This document shows, one piece after another, positions 17,205 through 25,453 of a DNA stretch of 64,000 bases; position 1 is the stretch's first letter; every line of letters begins with the position of its first letter. A program made the position numbers and the translations under genes. Under the pieces are notes generated by a model. The model had not been told where the DNA came from, did no database searches, and saw only the letters and a list, made by a program, of their open reading frames with translations. The DNA is from Rhodococcus_G sp042879035. GTDB lineage: Bacteria; Actinomycetota; Actinomycetes; Mycobacteriales; Mycobacteriaceae. The stretch covers positions 744,001 to 808,000 of the forward strand of contig NZ_JBIAOU010000001.1 of the NCBI RefSeq assembly GCF_042879035.1, written 5' to 3'.

Positions 17205-18433
17205 CAGCGCACCTGCACCTTCACCGGCAGGGCCGCGAAGCCCCGCACGTTCGTCGAATGGACCCGTTCGATTCCGGCCTCGTCGACCTCGTAGTCGCGG
17301 ACCCGGCGGGCGAATTCCGCGAGGGCGATCCTGGCCTCGAGCCGGGCGAGGTGGGCGCCGAGGCAGAAGTGCACGCCGCCACCGAAACTCGCGAGCTTGT
17401 TGGTGGAGTCGCGGCCGATCCGGTACTCGTCGGCGTCCTCGAACACCTCCTCGTCCCGGTTCGCCGAGCCGATCAGGAGCAGCATCTTCTCCCCCGCGGG
17501 CACGGTCCGCCCGTGATACTCGAGGTCGACCGTGGTGGTGCGGGCGACGATCTGACTCGAGGTGTCGAAGCGCAGCGTCTCCTCGACCCACTCGGAGACG
17601 CGATCCGGGCTGCCGAGCACCTGCGCCACCTGATCCGGACAGTGCCCACCCCAGTAGAGGGCGTTGCCGAGCAGTTTGGTGGTGGTCTCGTTCCCGGCGA
17701 CCACCATCAGGAACATGAAGGCGAGAACCTCCTGGTCGGAGAGCTCGTCCCCGTCGATCTCGGCGTCGAGCAGGGCGGAGGTCAGGTCCTCGGTCCGGGA
17801 CCTGCGCCGCTGGTCGATCATCTCCCGGTAGTAGGTCATCAGGCTGATGGAGGCCTCGACCGACGCCTGCGGCACGTCCAGGACCCCGTCCTCGCGGTGG
17901 ACGACGAGATCCGCCAGCCGGCGCAGTTCGGCGCGATCGGGCTCGGGGACGCCCATCAGCTCCGAGATCACATCCATCGGCAGCTTGCCCGCGACCTCGT
18001 CGATCCAGTCGAACTCCCCCGACTCGAGGGCGGGATCCAGGTAGCGCCTGGTCAGTTCGAGGATGCGGCCGTCGAGGGCGGCGACCCGGCGGGGGGTGAA
18101 GCCACGAGAGACCAACTGCCGCAACCGCATGTGCCGCGGGTCGTCCATCGCGAGGAACGACATCACCAGGTGGGCGTGCGGCCCGTACGCCGCCGGATCC
18201 AGCGAGACCCCGTTGGCACTCGACAGCCGGCGGTTGTCCTTGAACGCCTCCAGTACGTCCGCATGCCGGGACAGTGCCCAGAACCCGATGTCCGGGTTGT
18301 GGTACAGCGGCGATTCCTCACGCAGTCGCCGGTACGTCGGGTACGGGTCGTCGTGGAAGTCGTAGTCGTACGGGTTGAAGACCACCGGATGGATCAGGGC
18401 GCCGGCGCCGGTCGCACCAGTCGGATCTGTCAT
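17204..18433 (-). CDS. CYP123-like cytochrome P450
   Basis: The product is a 409-residue P450. The I-helix has VAGNETTTKL, ExxR is EETLR, and the haem loop is FGGGVHFCLGAHLARLEAR. Length and motifs fit the small soluble bacterial class that includes CYP123. The assignment to CYP123 rests on its position, three genes before the ferredoxin in the conserved cyp123-SDR-cyp51-ferredoxin order of M. tuberculosis. The ATG lies three bases after the TetR gene. Substrate is unknown; a sterol-related one is inferred from context. Confidence 0.88.
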   Translation of the reverse strand: MTDPTGATGAGALIHPVVFNPYDYDFHDDPYPTYRRLREESPLYHNPDIGFWALSRHADVLEAFKDNRRLSSANGVSLDPAAYGPHAHLVMSFLAMDDPRHMRLRQLVSRGFTPRRVAALDGRILELTRRYLDPALESGEFDWIDEVAGKLPMDVISELMGVPEPDRAELRRLADLVVHREDGVLDVPQASVEASISLMTYYREMIDQRRRSRTEDLTSALLDAEIDGDELSDQEVLAFMFLMVVAGNETTTKLLGNALYWGGHCPDQVAQVLGSPDRVSEWVEETLRFDTSSQIVARTTTVDLEYHGRTVPAGEKMLLLIGSANRDEEVFEDADEYRIGRDSTNKLASFGGGVHFCLGAHLARLEARIALAEFARRVRDYEVDEAGIERVHSTNVRGFAALPVKVQVR

Positions 18434-18436
18434 GTA

Positions 18437-19027
18437 CTACTCCAGAATTATTGTGGCGGAACGCTCCAGTTGATCGGCCAGGTTCTCGTAGGAGCCGTAG
18501 CCCATGCCGGCCCGGAGCAAGGCCCCGGCGTACAGAAGTTCGAGAGTCTCGAGCACGTTCGGGTCGTGGCCGACGCCGAGTGCGTTCTCGAGTCGTTCCC
18601 GGATCTCGAGCCCGATCCGCACCCTGAGGTGTTCGACGTCGGGATCGCTTCCGAGCAGCGCATTGGTCACCGCGGCGGAGAGTCCCGGCTCGCCGGCGAG
18701 CAGCAGCGCGATGTCCCGCAGCACCGTCACCACCCGAGCCGTCCGGTCGAGACCGTCCTGTTCCGGTCGCGGCGACTGCGAGAGCCGACGCCAGAACACC
18801 TCGGCGACGAGGTGCTCCTTCGACGAGAAGTAGGTGTACGCCGTCGCCGGTCCGACTCCCGCGCGGGCCGCGACCGTCCGGACGGTCAGACCGGCGAAGT
18901 CCTCCTGCCGGAGAACCTCGACCGCTGCCGCGCAGAGGCGGTCGACGGTCTCCGCCTGTTTGGGGGTCAGGCGCCGACGGGTGGACTCGAAGCTGCTGCT
19001 CACACTGCTAGACACGTGTCCAGACAT
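18437..19027 (-). CDS. TetR-family regulator of the CYP51 locus
   Basis: The product is 196 residues. The TetR HTH lies at about 28-72 (VDRLCAAAVEVLRQEDFAGLTVRTVAARAGVGPATAYTYFSSKEHLVAEVF), and a variable ligand-binding C-terminal half follows. It heads the minus-strand array and is divergent from the aldehyde dehydrogenase gene, the same position as Rv0767c. The ATG at 19027 has an AGGGA site upstream. GTG codons at 19015 and 19003 would place the 16-base palindrome at 19008-19023 across or just ahead of the start, favouring autoregulation in any case. It probably represses both arms until a pathway lipid binds. Confidence 0.88.
   Translation of the reverse strand: MSGHVSSSVSSSFESTRRRLTPKQAETVDRLCAAAVEVLRQEDFAGLTVRTVAARAGVGPATAYTYFSSKEHLVAEVFWRRLSQSPRPEQDGLDRTARVVTVLRDIALLLAGEPGLSAAVTNALLGSDPDVEHLRVRIGLEIRERLENALGVGHDPNVLETLELLYAGALLRAGMGYGSYENLADQLERSATIILE
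19008..19023. promoter_or_regulatory. Palindromic operator candidate, TetR side
   Basis: The sequence CTAGACACGTGTCCAG is a near-perfect palindrome with core GACACGTGTC. It lies at the 5' end of the TetR gene and differs at only two positions from the palindrome in front of the divergent aldehyde dehydrogenase gene. It is read as the TetR binding site. Confidence 0.65.
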
Positions 19028-19132
19028 TACTACAGATTCCCTCTCGCGGCACCACGGCACGGTCTCGTGTCACGACGACCCCCTTCGCTCGGTCGAACGG
19101 GCGAACACGGCGAGGACACCGGCCGGAACCCG

Positions 19133-19161
19133 TTGCGCCTGACATTTGTTCGAACTATAGT
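19133..19161 (+). promoter_or_regulatory. Candidate promoter of the aldehyde dehydrogenase arm
   Basis: A -10-like TATAGT (19156-19161) lies 17 bases after TTGCGC (19133-19138). The -10 is good (five of six consensus bases) and the -35 is weak (TTG matches). An 8-base palindrome GTTCGAAC (19148-19155) sits in the spacer. The candidate operator follows immediately, so repression by blocking transcription initiation is plausible. Confidence 0.5.
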
Positions 19162-19177
19162 CCAGACACCTGTCCAG
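19162..19177. promoter_or_regulatory. Palindromic operator candidate, aldehyde dehydrogenase side
   Basis: The sequence CCAGACACCTGTCCAG matches the TetR-side palindrome (CTAGACACGTGTCCAG) at 14 of 16 positions. It starts right after the -10 element and ends 17 bases before the ATG, a position expected to block transcription. Confidence 0.65.
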
Positions 19178-19194
19178 CAGAGAGGTTTTGCGCC

Positions 19195-20667
19195 ATGACG
19201 CTTCGACCGGCCGACAGTTCGGCACTTCTCGTCGACGGAAAACTGATCCCCGGGTCCGGCGGCACCTTCGACATCGTGAACCCGGCCACCGAGGAGATCG
19301 TCGGCCGCGCCGCGGACGGCACCGCAGCGGACATGGACGCGGCGATCGCGGCGGCTCGACGGGCATTCGACACCACCGACTGGTCCCGCGACCACGCCTT
19401 CCGCGCCCGGTGCCTGCGCCAGCTGCGCGACGCGCTGCAGTCACACCTCGAGGAACTGCGCGAGATCACGATCGCCGAGGTCGGCGCACCGGCCGTGCTC
19501 ACCCACGGACCTCAGCTCGCCGGCCCGATCGAGGACCTGGGCTACTGGGCAGATCTCGCCGAAAACTATTCGTGGGAGCAGGATCTCGGAAACGCCACCC
19601 CGATGGGAGTTCCCACCCACCGCCGCCTGCTCCGGGAGGCGGTCGGAGTCGTCGGCGCGATCACGCCGTGGAACTTCCCCCACCAGATCAACTTCGCCAA
19701 GCTCGGTCCCGCGCTCGCCGCGGGCAACACGGTGGTGCTCAAACCGGCCCCCGACACACCGTGGTGCGCCGCGTTGGTCGCCGCGGTGATCGCCGAGGAG
19801 ACCGAGATCCCGGCCGGTGTCGTCAACGTGGTCACCTCCACCGATCACGCCCTCGGCGCCCAGTTGTGCAGCGACCCGCGCGTGGACCTGATCACCTTCA
19901 CCGGGTCGACGGTCACCGGACGCGCCGTGATGGCCGCGGCGTCGGAGTCACTGAAGAAGGTCTTCCTCGAACTCGGAGGCAAATCCGCCTTCATCGTCCT
20001 CGACGACGCCGACGTGGCCGGCGCCAGTTCCTACGCGGCGTTCTCCGTGACGGTCCACGCCGGGCAGGGCTGCGCACTGTGCACGAGGCTGCTGGTGCCG
20101 CGCGAGAAGTACGACGAGGCCGTCGCGGCCGCCGCACAGGCGATGGCCGGCGTCCGGGTCGGCGACCCCACCGACCCCGGCACCGTGTGCGGACCACTGA
20201 TCTCGGCGAAGCAGCGGGACCGGGTCGAGAGCTACCTGAGACTGGCGACCGAGGAGGGCGGCACCGTCGTCACCGGCGGCGGCCGCCCCCGAGACCGGGA
20301 TCGCGGCTTCTTCGTCGAGCCGACTCTGATTGCGGGACTGGACAACTCGTCGCGGGTGGCGCAGGAGGAGATCTTCGGCCCGGTCCTGGTGGTCCTGCCC
20401 CACGACGGTGACGAGGACGCGATCAGGATCGCCAACGATTCGACCTACGGGCTGTCCGGGGCCGTGTGGGGCACCGACCCCGACCGCATCGAGCACGTCG
20501 TCGCGGGGGTCCGCACCGGGACGCTCGGCGTCAACGGCGGCCTCTGGTACTCCGCCGACGCACCGTTCGGCGGCTACAAGCAGTCCGGCATCGGCCGCGA
20601 GATGGGCGTCGCGGGCTTCGAGGAGTACCTCGAGACCAAGCTCGTCGCCGGTCCGGCCACCTCCTGA
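19195..20667 (+). CDS. aldA: Aldehyde dehydrogenase (AldA, Rv0768-like)
   Basis: The product is 490 residues. NAD(P)-dependent aldehyde dehydrogenase motifs are present: TPWNFPHQ, the catalytic glutamate in LELGGKSAF (about residue 262), the nucleophilic cysteine in GQGCALC (about 296), and EEIFGPVL. It would oxidise an aldehyde, perhaps one formed by the divergent P450/SDR arm, to an acid. It is the first gene of the plus-strand arm and keeps the gene order Rv0768-Rv0771 of M. tuberculosis. Confidence 0.93.
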   Translation: MTLRPADSSALLVDGKLIPGSGGTFDIVNPATEEIVGRAADGTAADMDAAIAAARRAFDTTDWSRDHAFRARCLRQLRDALQSHLEELREITIAEVGAPAVLTHGPQLAGPIEDLGYWADLAENYSWEQDLGNATPMGVPTHRRLLREAVGVVGAITPWNFPHQINFAKLGPALAAGNTVVLKPAPDTPWCAALVAAVIAEETEIPAGVVNVVTSTDHALGAQLCSDPRVDLITFTGSTVTGRAVMAAASESLKKVFLELGGKSAFIVLDDADVAGASSYAAFSVTVHAGQGCALCTRLLVPREKYDEAVAAAAQAMAGVRVGDPTDPGTVCGPLISAKQRDRVESYLRLATEEGGTVVTGGGRPRDRDRGFFVEPTLIAGLDNSSRVAQEEIFGPVLVVLPHDGDEDAIRIANDSTYGLSGAVWGTDPDRIEHVVAGVRTGTLGVNGGLWYSADAPFGGYKQSGIGREMGVAGFEEYLETKLVAGPATS

Positions 20668-20702
20668 ATCCCCTACGAGCACACAGAAAGCAGGACAGCG
20701 GA

Positions 20703-21452
20703 ATGGGACGTTTCGACGGACGCACCGCCATCGTCACCGGTGCGGCGCAGGGTATCGGCGAGAGCTACGCGAGAGCACTCGCTGCCGAGGGCGCCAACGT
20801 GGTGGTCGCCGATCTCAACGCCGAACTCGGTGAGCACGTCGCCAAACAGATCGTCGCGGACGGCGGTTCGGCGGTCTTCCAGCGGGTCGACGTGTCGGAC
20901 GGTGCGTCGGCACACGAACTGGCCGACACGACCATCGACAGGTTCGGCAGCATCGAACACCTGGTGAACAACGCCGCGATCTACGGGGGCATGAAGATCG
21001 ACTCGCTGCTGACCGTGGACTGGGACTACTACCGCACGTTCATGAGCGTCAACATGGACGGCGCGCTGCAGGTGTGCCGGGCCGTGGTTCCCCACATGCG
21101 GGCCAAGGGCGGATCCATCGTCAACCAGTCGTCCACCGCGGCATGGCTGTACTCGAACTACTACGGCCTGGCGAAGGCCGGGATCAACAGCCTCACGCAA
21201 CAGCTCGCCACCGAACTGGGCTGGTCGAAGATCCGGATCAACGCGATCGCACCGGGACCGATCGACACCGACGCCACCCGCACCGTCACCCCCGGCAACA
21301 TCGTCAAGGACATGGTTGCGCGGATTCCCCTGCAGCGCATGGGAACCCCCGAGGACCTCACCGGCCTGTGCCTGTTCCTGCTCTCCGACGAGGCGAGCTG
21401 GATCACCGGTCAGATCTTCAACGTCGACGGCGGGCAGGTGTACCGCTCGTGA
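20703..21452 (+). CDS. Short-chain dehydrogenase (Rv0769-like)
   Basis: The product is a 249-residue classical SDR with cofactor motif GAAQGIGES (about 12-20), NNAA, serine in NQSSTAAW, catalytic YGLAK, and the C-terminal GQIFNVDGGQ of tetrameric SDRs. An AGGA site precedes the ATG. The next gene starts inside its stop codon (GTGA). In the same position in M. tuberculosis is Rv0769, whose substrate is not defined. Confidence 0.92.
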   Translation: MGRFDGRTAIVTGAAQGIGESYARALAAEGANVVVADLNAELGEHVAKQIVADGGSAVFQRVDVSDGASAHELADTTIDRFGSIEHLVNNAAIYGGMKIDSLLTVDWDYYRTFMSVNMDGALQVCRAVVPHMRAKGGSIVNQSSTAAWLYSNYYGLAKAGINSLTQQLATELGWSKIRINAIAPGPIDTDATRTVTPGNIVKDMVARIPLQRMGTPEDLTGLCLFLLSDEASWITGQIFNVDGGQVYRS

Positions 21453-22351
21453 CCGCACCCGACTCGCAGCACCCGACCGTCGGCTACATCGGGCTCGGGA
21501 ACATGGGCGCGCCGATGGCCACGAGGCTCCTCGACCGGCCCGGTGGCCTGGTGGTGTGCGACACCCGACCCGAGGCGGTCGAGCCGTTCGTCTCCGGCGG
21601 TGCCCGTGCCGCCGCCACCCCGGCCGCCGTCGCCGCCGAGGCGTCGGTGATCTCGGTGACCGTCGTCGACGACGCCCAGGTCCGCGACGTGGTCGCCGGG
21701 CCGGACGGCATCCTGTCCACCGCCCGCCCGGGGACCGTGGTCGCGGTGCACTCGACCATCTCCGACACCACCGCCGTCGACCTGGCGAAGACCTGCGAGG
21801 GCGCGGGCGTGCACCTGGTCGACGCCCCCGTCAGCGGCGGAGCCATGGGCGCCCAGCAGGGCAGACTCGCCGTCATGGTCGGGGGCAGCGACGAGGCGTT
21901 CGAGGCGGTACGCGAACCGTTCGGCCGGTTCGCCGAACTGGTGGTGCACGCCGGCGGCGTCGGCGCCGGCACACGCATGAAGCTGGCCCGCAACCTGCTG
22001 CACTTCATCTCCTTCACCGCCGCGACCGAGGCGCAGCGGCTCGCCGAGGCAGCCGGCCTCGACATCCGGACACTGGGCAAGGTGGTCCGGCACACCGACG
22101 CGATCACCGGCGGCGCCGGCGCAATCATGCTGCGCGAGAGCACCGATGCGCTCGCGCAGTCCGATCCGTGGTTCCCGATCCTGGCGCACACCCGCAACCT
22201 CGGTGAGAAGGACCTGTCGCTCGCGCTCGACCTCGGCGACCGCCTGGGCATCGACCTCCCGCTCGCCGTCCGCGCCATCGCCGGACTCGGCTCCGGGCTC
22301 GGCGTCGGACCGGGCGAGATCGCCACGACATTCGTACAGGAGAACGCATGA
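21449..22351 (+). CDS. Beta-hydroxyacid dehydrogenase (Rv0770-like)
   Basis: The product is 300 residues, starting at a GTG that overlaps the SDR stop. The N-terminal Rossmann motif is GYIGLGNMGAPMA. The substrate-binding motif DAPVSGGAMGA and the catalytic lysine in MKLARN (about residue 175) are those of the 3-hydroxyisobutyrate/6-phosphogluconate dehydrogenase family. The natural hydroxy acid is unknown. It is coupled to the next gene by ATGA. Confidence 0.9.
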   Translation: MTAPDSQHPTVGYIGLGNMGAPMATRLLDRPGGLVVCDTRPEAVEPFVSGGARAAATPAAVAAEASVISVTVVDDAQVRDVVAGPDGILSTARPGTVVAVHSTISDTTAVDLAKTCEGAGVHLVDAPVSGGAMGAQQGRLAVMVGGSDEAFEAVREPFGRFAELVVHAGGVGAGTRMKLARNLLHFISFTAATEAQRLAEAAGLDIRTLGKVVRHTDAITGGAGAIMLRESTDALAQSDPWFPILAHTRNLGEKDLSLALDLGDRLGIDLPLAVRAIAGLGSGLGVGPGEIATTFVQENA

Positions 22352-22860
22352 CCGAACAGAACCGGATCGGCGAGGACGCGATCAGCGACACCGCCACCAC
22401 CGGGATCGGCGAGACCGGCACCAACGGGATCAGTGAGATCGGCACCAACGGGATCAGTGAGATCCGGGCCCGCGGGCTGAAGACGATGAAGACGGTGTAC
22501 GGCTGGGACATGCCGTCGGGCGACCTCGGCGACTTCTACAGTCAGACCGTCGAGCACCTCTTCGGCGACATCTGGAACCGGCCGGGTCTGACGATCCGCG
22601 ATCGCCGGCTGCTGGTGCTCGGGGCGCTGACCGCGCAGGGCCAGTCCGACCTGGCGAAGGTGCAGATCAATGCGGCGCTGCAGAACGAGGAACTGACCGA
22701 GGAACAGCTGGAGGAGATCGTCATCCTCCTCGCGCACTACGTCGGCTGGCCCCTCGCGAGCGGGGTGAACAGCTCCCGCATCGCGGTCGTCGCGGACCGT
22801 GCCAAGGCCGCCCGTGCGGCCGCGAAGGCGGCCGCGACCGAAAACGGTTCCACTCCGTAA
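22348..22860 (+). CDS. Carboxymuconolactone decarboxylase-like protein (Rv0771-like)
   Basis: The product is 170 residues. The C-terminal 120 residues show the all-alpha CMD fold pattern (RDRRLLVLGALTAQGQSDLAKVQ, then EIVILLAHYVGWPLA), without the CxxC of AhpD peroxidases. The function may be a decarboxylase or isomerase on a ring-opened product. The N-terminal 40 residues are unusual: a glycine/threonine/isoleucine repeat (TGIGE, TNGISEIG) encoded by tandem DNA repeats and not part of the fold. It is translationally coupled to the previous gene (ATGA). Confidence 0.85.
   Translation: MTEQNRIGEDAISDTATTGIGETGTNGISEIGTNGISEIRARGLKTMKTVYGWDMPSGDLGDFYSQTVEHLFGDIWNRPGLTIRDRRLLVLGALTAQGQSDLAKVQINAALQNEELTEEQLEEIVILLAHYVGWPLASGVNSSRIAVVADRAKAARAAAKAAATENGSTP
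22396..22464 (+). repeat. In-frame 24-base tandem repeats in the CMD-like gene
   Basis: Two identical 24-base units occupy 22417-22440 and 22441-22464, each encoding GTNGISEI. A shorter degenerate unit lies just before them (22396-22416, TTGIGET). The repeats keep frame and lengthen a flexible N-terminus. Confidence 0.85.
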
Positions 22861-22954
22861 CGCAATTTCGCCGCGCAGCCGGCGGTCAGCCGAAATACTG
22901 CACTGTGGGCACCCGCACAGCAGGCATCCACCGACGAGAAGGACCCGATCATCC

Positions 22955-24424
22955 ATGGCCGAGGCCACCCCCATCCGTCCCCAGCCCGCCGAGACCGTCA
23001 CGACCTGGCACCGCGAGGTCGACGTGGTGATCGCCGGTTACGGCATCGCCGGTGTCAGCGCGGCGATCGAAGCCGCCCGAGCCGGCGCCGAGGTGCTGGT
23101 GCTCGAACGGACCAGCGGCTGGGGTGGCGCGGCGGCCCTGGCCGGCGGGTTCATCTACCTCGGCGGCGGCACGCCGCTGCAGAAGGCACTCGGATTCGAC
23201 GACACCCCCGAGAACATGAAGGCCTTCATGATGGCCGCCCTCGGTCCCGGTGCCGACGAGGAGAAGATCACCGACTACTGCAACGGCAGCGTCGACCACT
23301 ACAACTGGCTCGTCGAGAACGGGGTTCCGTTCAAGGAGAGCTTCTACGGGCAGCCCGGCTGGGAGACGCCGTTCGACGACGGGTTGATGTACTCCGGCGG
23401 CGAGAACGCCTCGCCGTTCACGGAGATCGCCACCCCCGCCCCGCGCGGCCACATCCCGCAGATGACCGGTAAGCGGACCGGCGAGAAGGGCGGCGGCTAC
23501 ATGCTGATGAAGCCGCTCGTCGAGACCGCCGAACAGCTCGGCGTCCGAGCCGAGTACGACATGCGGGTCCAACGGCTGGTGACGGACGCCTCCGGCCGCG
23601 TCGTCGGCATCACCGCCAAGCAGTACGGCAAGGAACTCGCCATCCGCGCGCGTCGCGGTGTGGTGCTCGCGACGGGCAGCTTCGCCTACAACAAGGAGAT
23701 GGTGCAGTCGTACGCGCCGCGGCTGATCGGCAGGCCCGGCGCCGCGATCGAGGAACACGACGGCCGGGCCATCCGGATGGCGCAGGCACTCGGCGCGGAC
23801 CTGGCGCACATGGACGCCACCGAGGTCGCGTTCTTCGGCGACCCGCAGCTGATGGTGCGCGGCATCCTCGTCAACGGCCGCGGCCAGCGGTACGTCAACG
23901 AGGACACCTACCCCGGTCGGATCGGCCAGGAAACCTTGCTGCGCAACGAGAACCAGGCATACCTGATCATCGACGAGGCCGCCTACGAGGAAGGGTGCGC
24001 GGCGACGAGTTCGACACCGTTCTTCCGGTTCCAGCCCAAGTGGGTGGCCGAGACGGTCGAGGAACTCGAAATCGACATGGGCCTGCCCACCGGGACACTG
24101 CAGGCGACGGTCGAGGTGTACAACCGGCATGCCGCGAACGGTGAGGATCCGGTCCTCGGCAAGAAGCCCGAATGGGTCAAGCCGATCGGCTCCCCCGTCG
24201 CCGCGCTGGACCTGCGCAACTGCACCGCCGGCTTCACCCTGGGCGGTCTGCGCACCACGATCCACTCCGAGGTCCTGCACGTCTCCGGCGAACCCATCCC
24301 CGGCCTCTTCGCCGCGGGCCGCTGCACCGCGGGCGTCTGCGCCGGCGGCTACGCGTCCGGCACCTCACTCGGCGACGGCAGCTTCTACGGCCGCCGCGCC
24401 GGCATCTCCGCAGCGAAGGGCTGA
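22955..24424 (+). CDS. KstD-type FAD-dependent dehydrogenase
   Basis: The product is 489 residues. The FAD-binding motif is GYGIAGVSAAIEA (about 26-38) with the acidic end of strand two in VLVLERTSGWGGA. The end carries the second FAD contact, GLFAAGRCTAGVCAGGYASGTSLGDG. The layout is that of the fumarate reductase/3-ketosteroid-delta-1-dehydrogenase flavoprotein family. A steroid or other enone/acyl dehydrogenation is likely, but KstD active-site tyrosines cannot be assigned by eye. It starts 94 bases after the CMD-like gene and ends 40 bases into the convergent luciferase-fold gene. Confidence 0.82.
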   Translation: MAEATPIRPQPAETVTTWHREVDVVIAGYGIAGVSAAIEAARAGAEVLVLERTSGWGGAAALAGGFIYLGGGTPLQKALGFDDTPENMKAFMMAALGPGADEEKITDYCNGSVDHYNWLVENGVPFKESFYGQPGWETPFDDGLMYSGGENASPFTEIATPAPRGHIPQMTGKRTGEKGGGYMLMKPLVETAEQLGVRAEYDMRVQRLVTDASGRVVGITAKQYGKELAIRARRGVVLATGSFAYNKEMVQSYAPRLIGRPGAAIEEHDGRAIRMAQALGADLAHMDATEVAFFGDPQLMVRGILVNGRGQRYVNEDTYPGRIGQETLLRNENQAYLIIDEAAYEEGCAATSSTPFFRFQPKWVAETVEELEIDMGLPTGTLQATVEVYNRHAANGEDPVLGKKPEWVKPIGSPVAALDLRNCTAGFTLGGLRTTIHSEVLHVSGEPIPGLFAAGRCTAGVCAGGYASGTSLGDGSFYGRRAGISAAKG

Positions 24425-25419
24425 CAGTGTCGGGAAGGATCGGCCCCGGTTCGCGGGGCAGATCCTTCCCGACACGAGGGCAGGACCGTCTCGCTGATCA
24501 GCCGCAGGCTCTCCCACGACGGCTCCTCCGGCATCCCGCCGCACAGCGGATGGCTGGTGACGACGGTGATCTCGCCGGATCGACACAGGGCGATCAGCTC
24601 GTCGGGCGTGTGCACCTGGTAGACGCCCGCCGACCGCAGTTCGTCGACGGTGGTCGAGCCGTCCTTCACGTGCGAATCGCGGTCACCGATCCACGCCCGG
24701 TACGCGAGGGCATCGGCGAGCAGGTGGTGGCCGTACTTCGCCCAGAACGCATCGGGGTCGTCGGCGCAGAACACCGTCGCCGGTCCGGGCGGCGGCAACA
24801 TCACGAGTCCGGGCTCGCGGCCGCGTGCCCGGCACTCGTCGACGTAGAGACGCTTCAACGCACGGTCCGCGACCTCGGGCTGGAAGTGCAGTCCCAGTCG
24901 AGCCGCCCGGACTGCGGACGCGGGGACACCGCCGCCGTAGAACATCACCGGGTGCGGCGCGGTGAGGGGCGCGGGTGTCACCGTGCCGCTGCCCCAGGCG
25001 TCGAAGATCCGCGTCATCGCGACCTCGAGGTCCCGGGCACGCGACTTCCAGGGCCGCCCGAACAGCGCGTACTCCTGGGGCCGGTAGCCCAGACCCACGG
25101 TGTACGTCACCCGCCCACCGCTGAGGTGGTCGAGGACGGCGATGTCCTCGGCGAGCCGCAGCGGTTCGTACAGGTTCACCACCAGTGCCGCAACGGAAAT
25201 CGGTATCCGCGTGGTCCGGGCCGCGAACGCGGACGCCGCCAGCAGCGGACTCGGCAGGTAGCCGTCGTCGGAACCGTGATGCTCGGACAACGTCAGTGCC
25301 GCGTGACCGTGCCGGTCCACGTACGCGGCCTGGTCGAGCGCCAGCGCGAACAACCGACCCCGCGCGTCCGCGGCGTAGCCGGGAGCACGGAAGTCGTAGC
25401 GGGTCACGAAGTACGTCAC
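24385..25419 (-). CDS. Luciferase-fold (LLM) flavin-dependent oxidoreductase
   Basis: The product is 344 residues, starting at GTG. The luciferase-like fold is visible in TLSEHHGSDDGYLPSPLL, AALVVNLYEPLRLAEDIAVLDHLSGGRVTYTVGLGYR and PVMFYGGG. Members use FMN or F420 to oxidise or reduce diverse substrates. The reading frame does not stop at the natural end of the fold (about SETVLP) but runs a further 33 residues through a strong terminator hairpin and 40 bases into the 3' end of the convergent flavoprotein gene. It lies 34 bases after a second luciferase-fold gene. Confidence 0.82.
   Translation of the reverse strand: MTYFVTRYDFRAPGYAADARGRLFALALDQAAYVDRHGHAALTLSEHHGSDDGYLPSPLLAASAFAARTTRIPISVAALVVNLYEPLRLAEDIAVLDHLSGGRVTYTVGLGYRPQEYALFGRPWKSRARDLEVAMTRIFDAWGSGTVTPAPLTAPHPVMFYGGGVPASAVRAARLGLHFQPEVADRALKRLYVDECRARGREPGLVMLPPPGPATVFCADDPDAFWAKYGHHLLADALAYRAWIGDRDSHVKDGSTTVDELRSAGVYQVHTPDELIALCRSGEITVVTSHPLCGGMPEEPSWESLRLISETVLPSCREGSAPRTGADPSRHCQPFAAEMPARRP
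24427..24475. terminator. 15-base-pair stem, bidirectional terminator
   Basis: Arms 24427-24441 and 24461-24475 (GTGTCGGGAAGGATC and its exact complement) flank a 19-base loop that itself contains CCCC/GGGG. The hairpin lies just after the stop of the KstD-type gene and inside the C-terminal codons of the opposite luciferase-fold gene. It should end transcripts from both sides. Confidence 0.85.
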
Positions 25420-25453
25420 GGGCCCTCACTCTCGGCGGGGGTGCTCCAACCCG

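Noticed and set aside
11158..19194. KstR-type boxes for cholesterol regulon control
   Set aside because: I looked for the TnnAACnnGTTnnA pattern ahead of the P450, ligase and TetR genes. GTTCGAAC at 19148-19155 has the half-sites in the wrong order, and nothing else matched.
22396..22464. Short direct repeats as a CRISPR array
   Set aside because: The units are contiguous, without spacers, in frame and within a gene.
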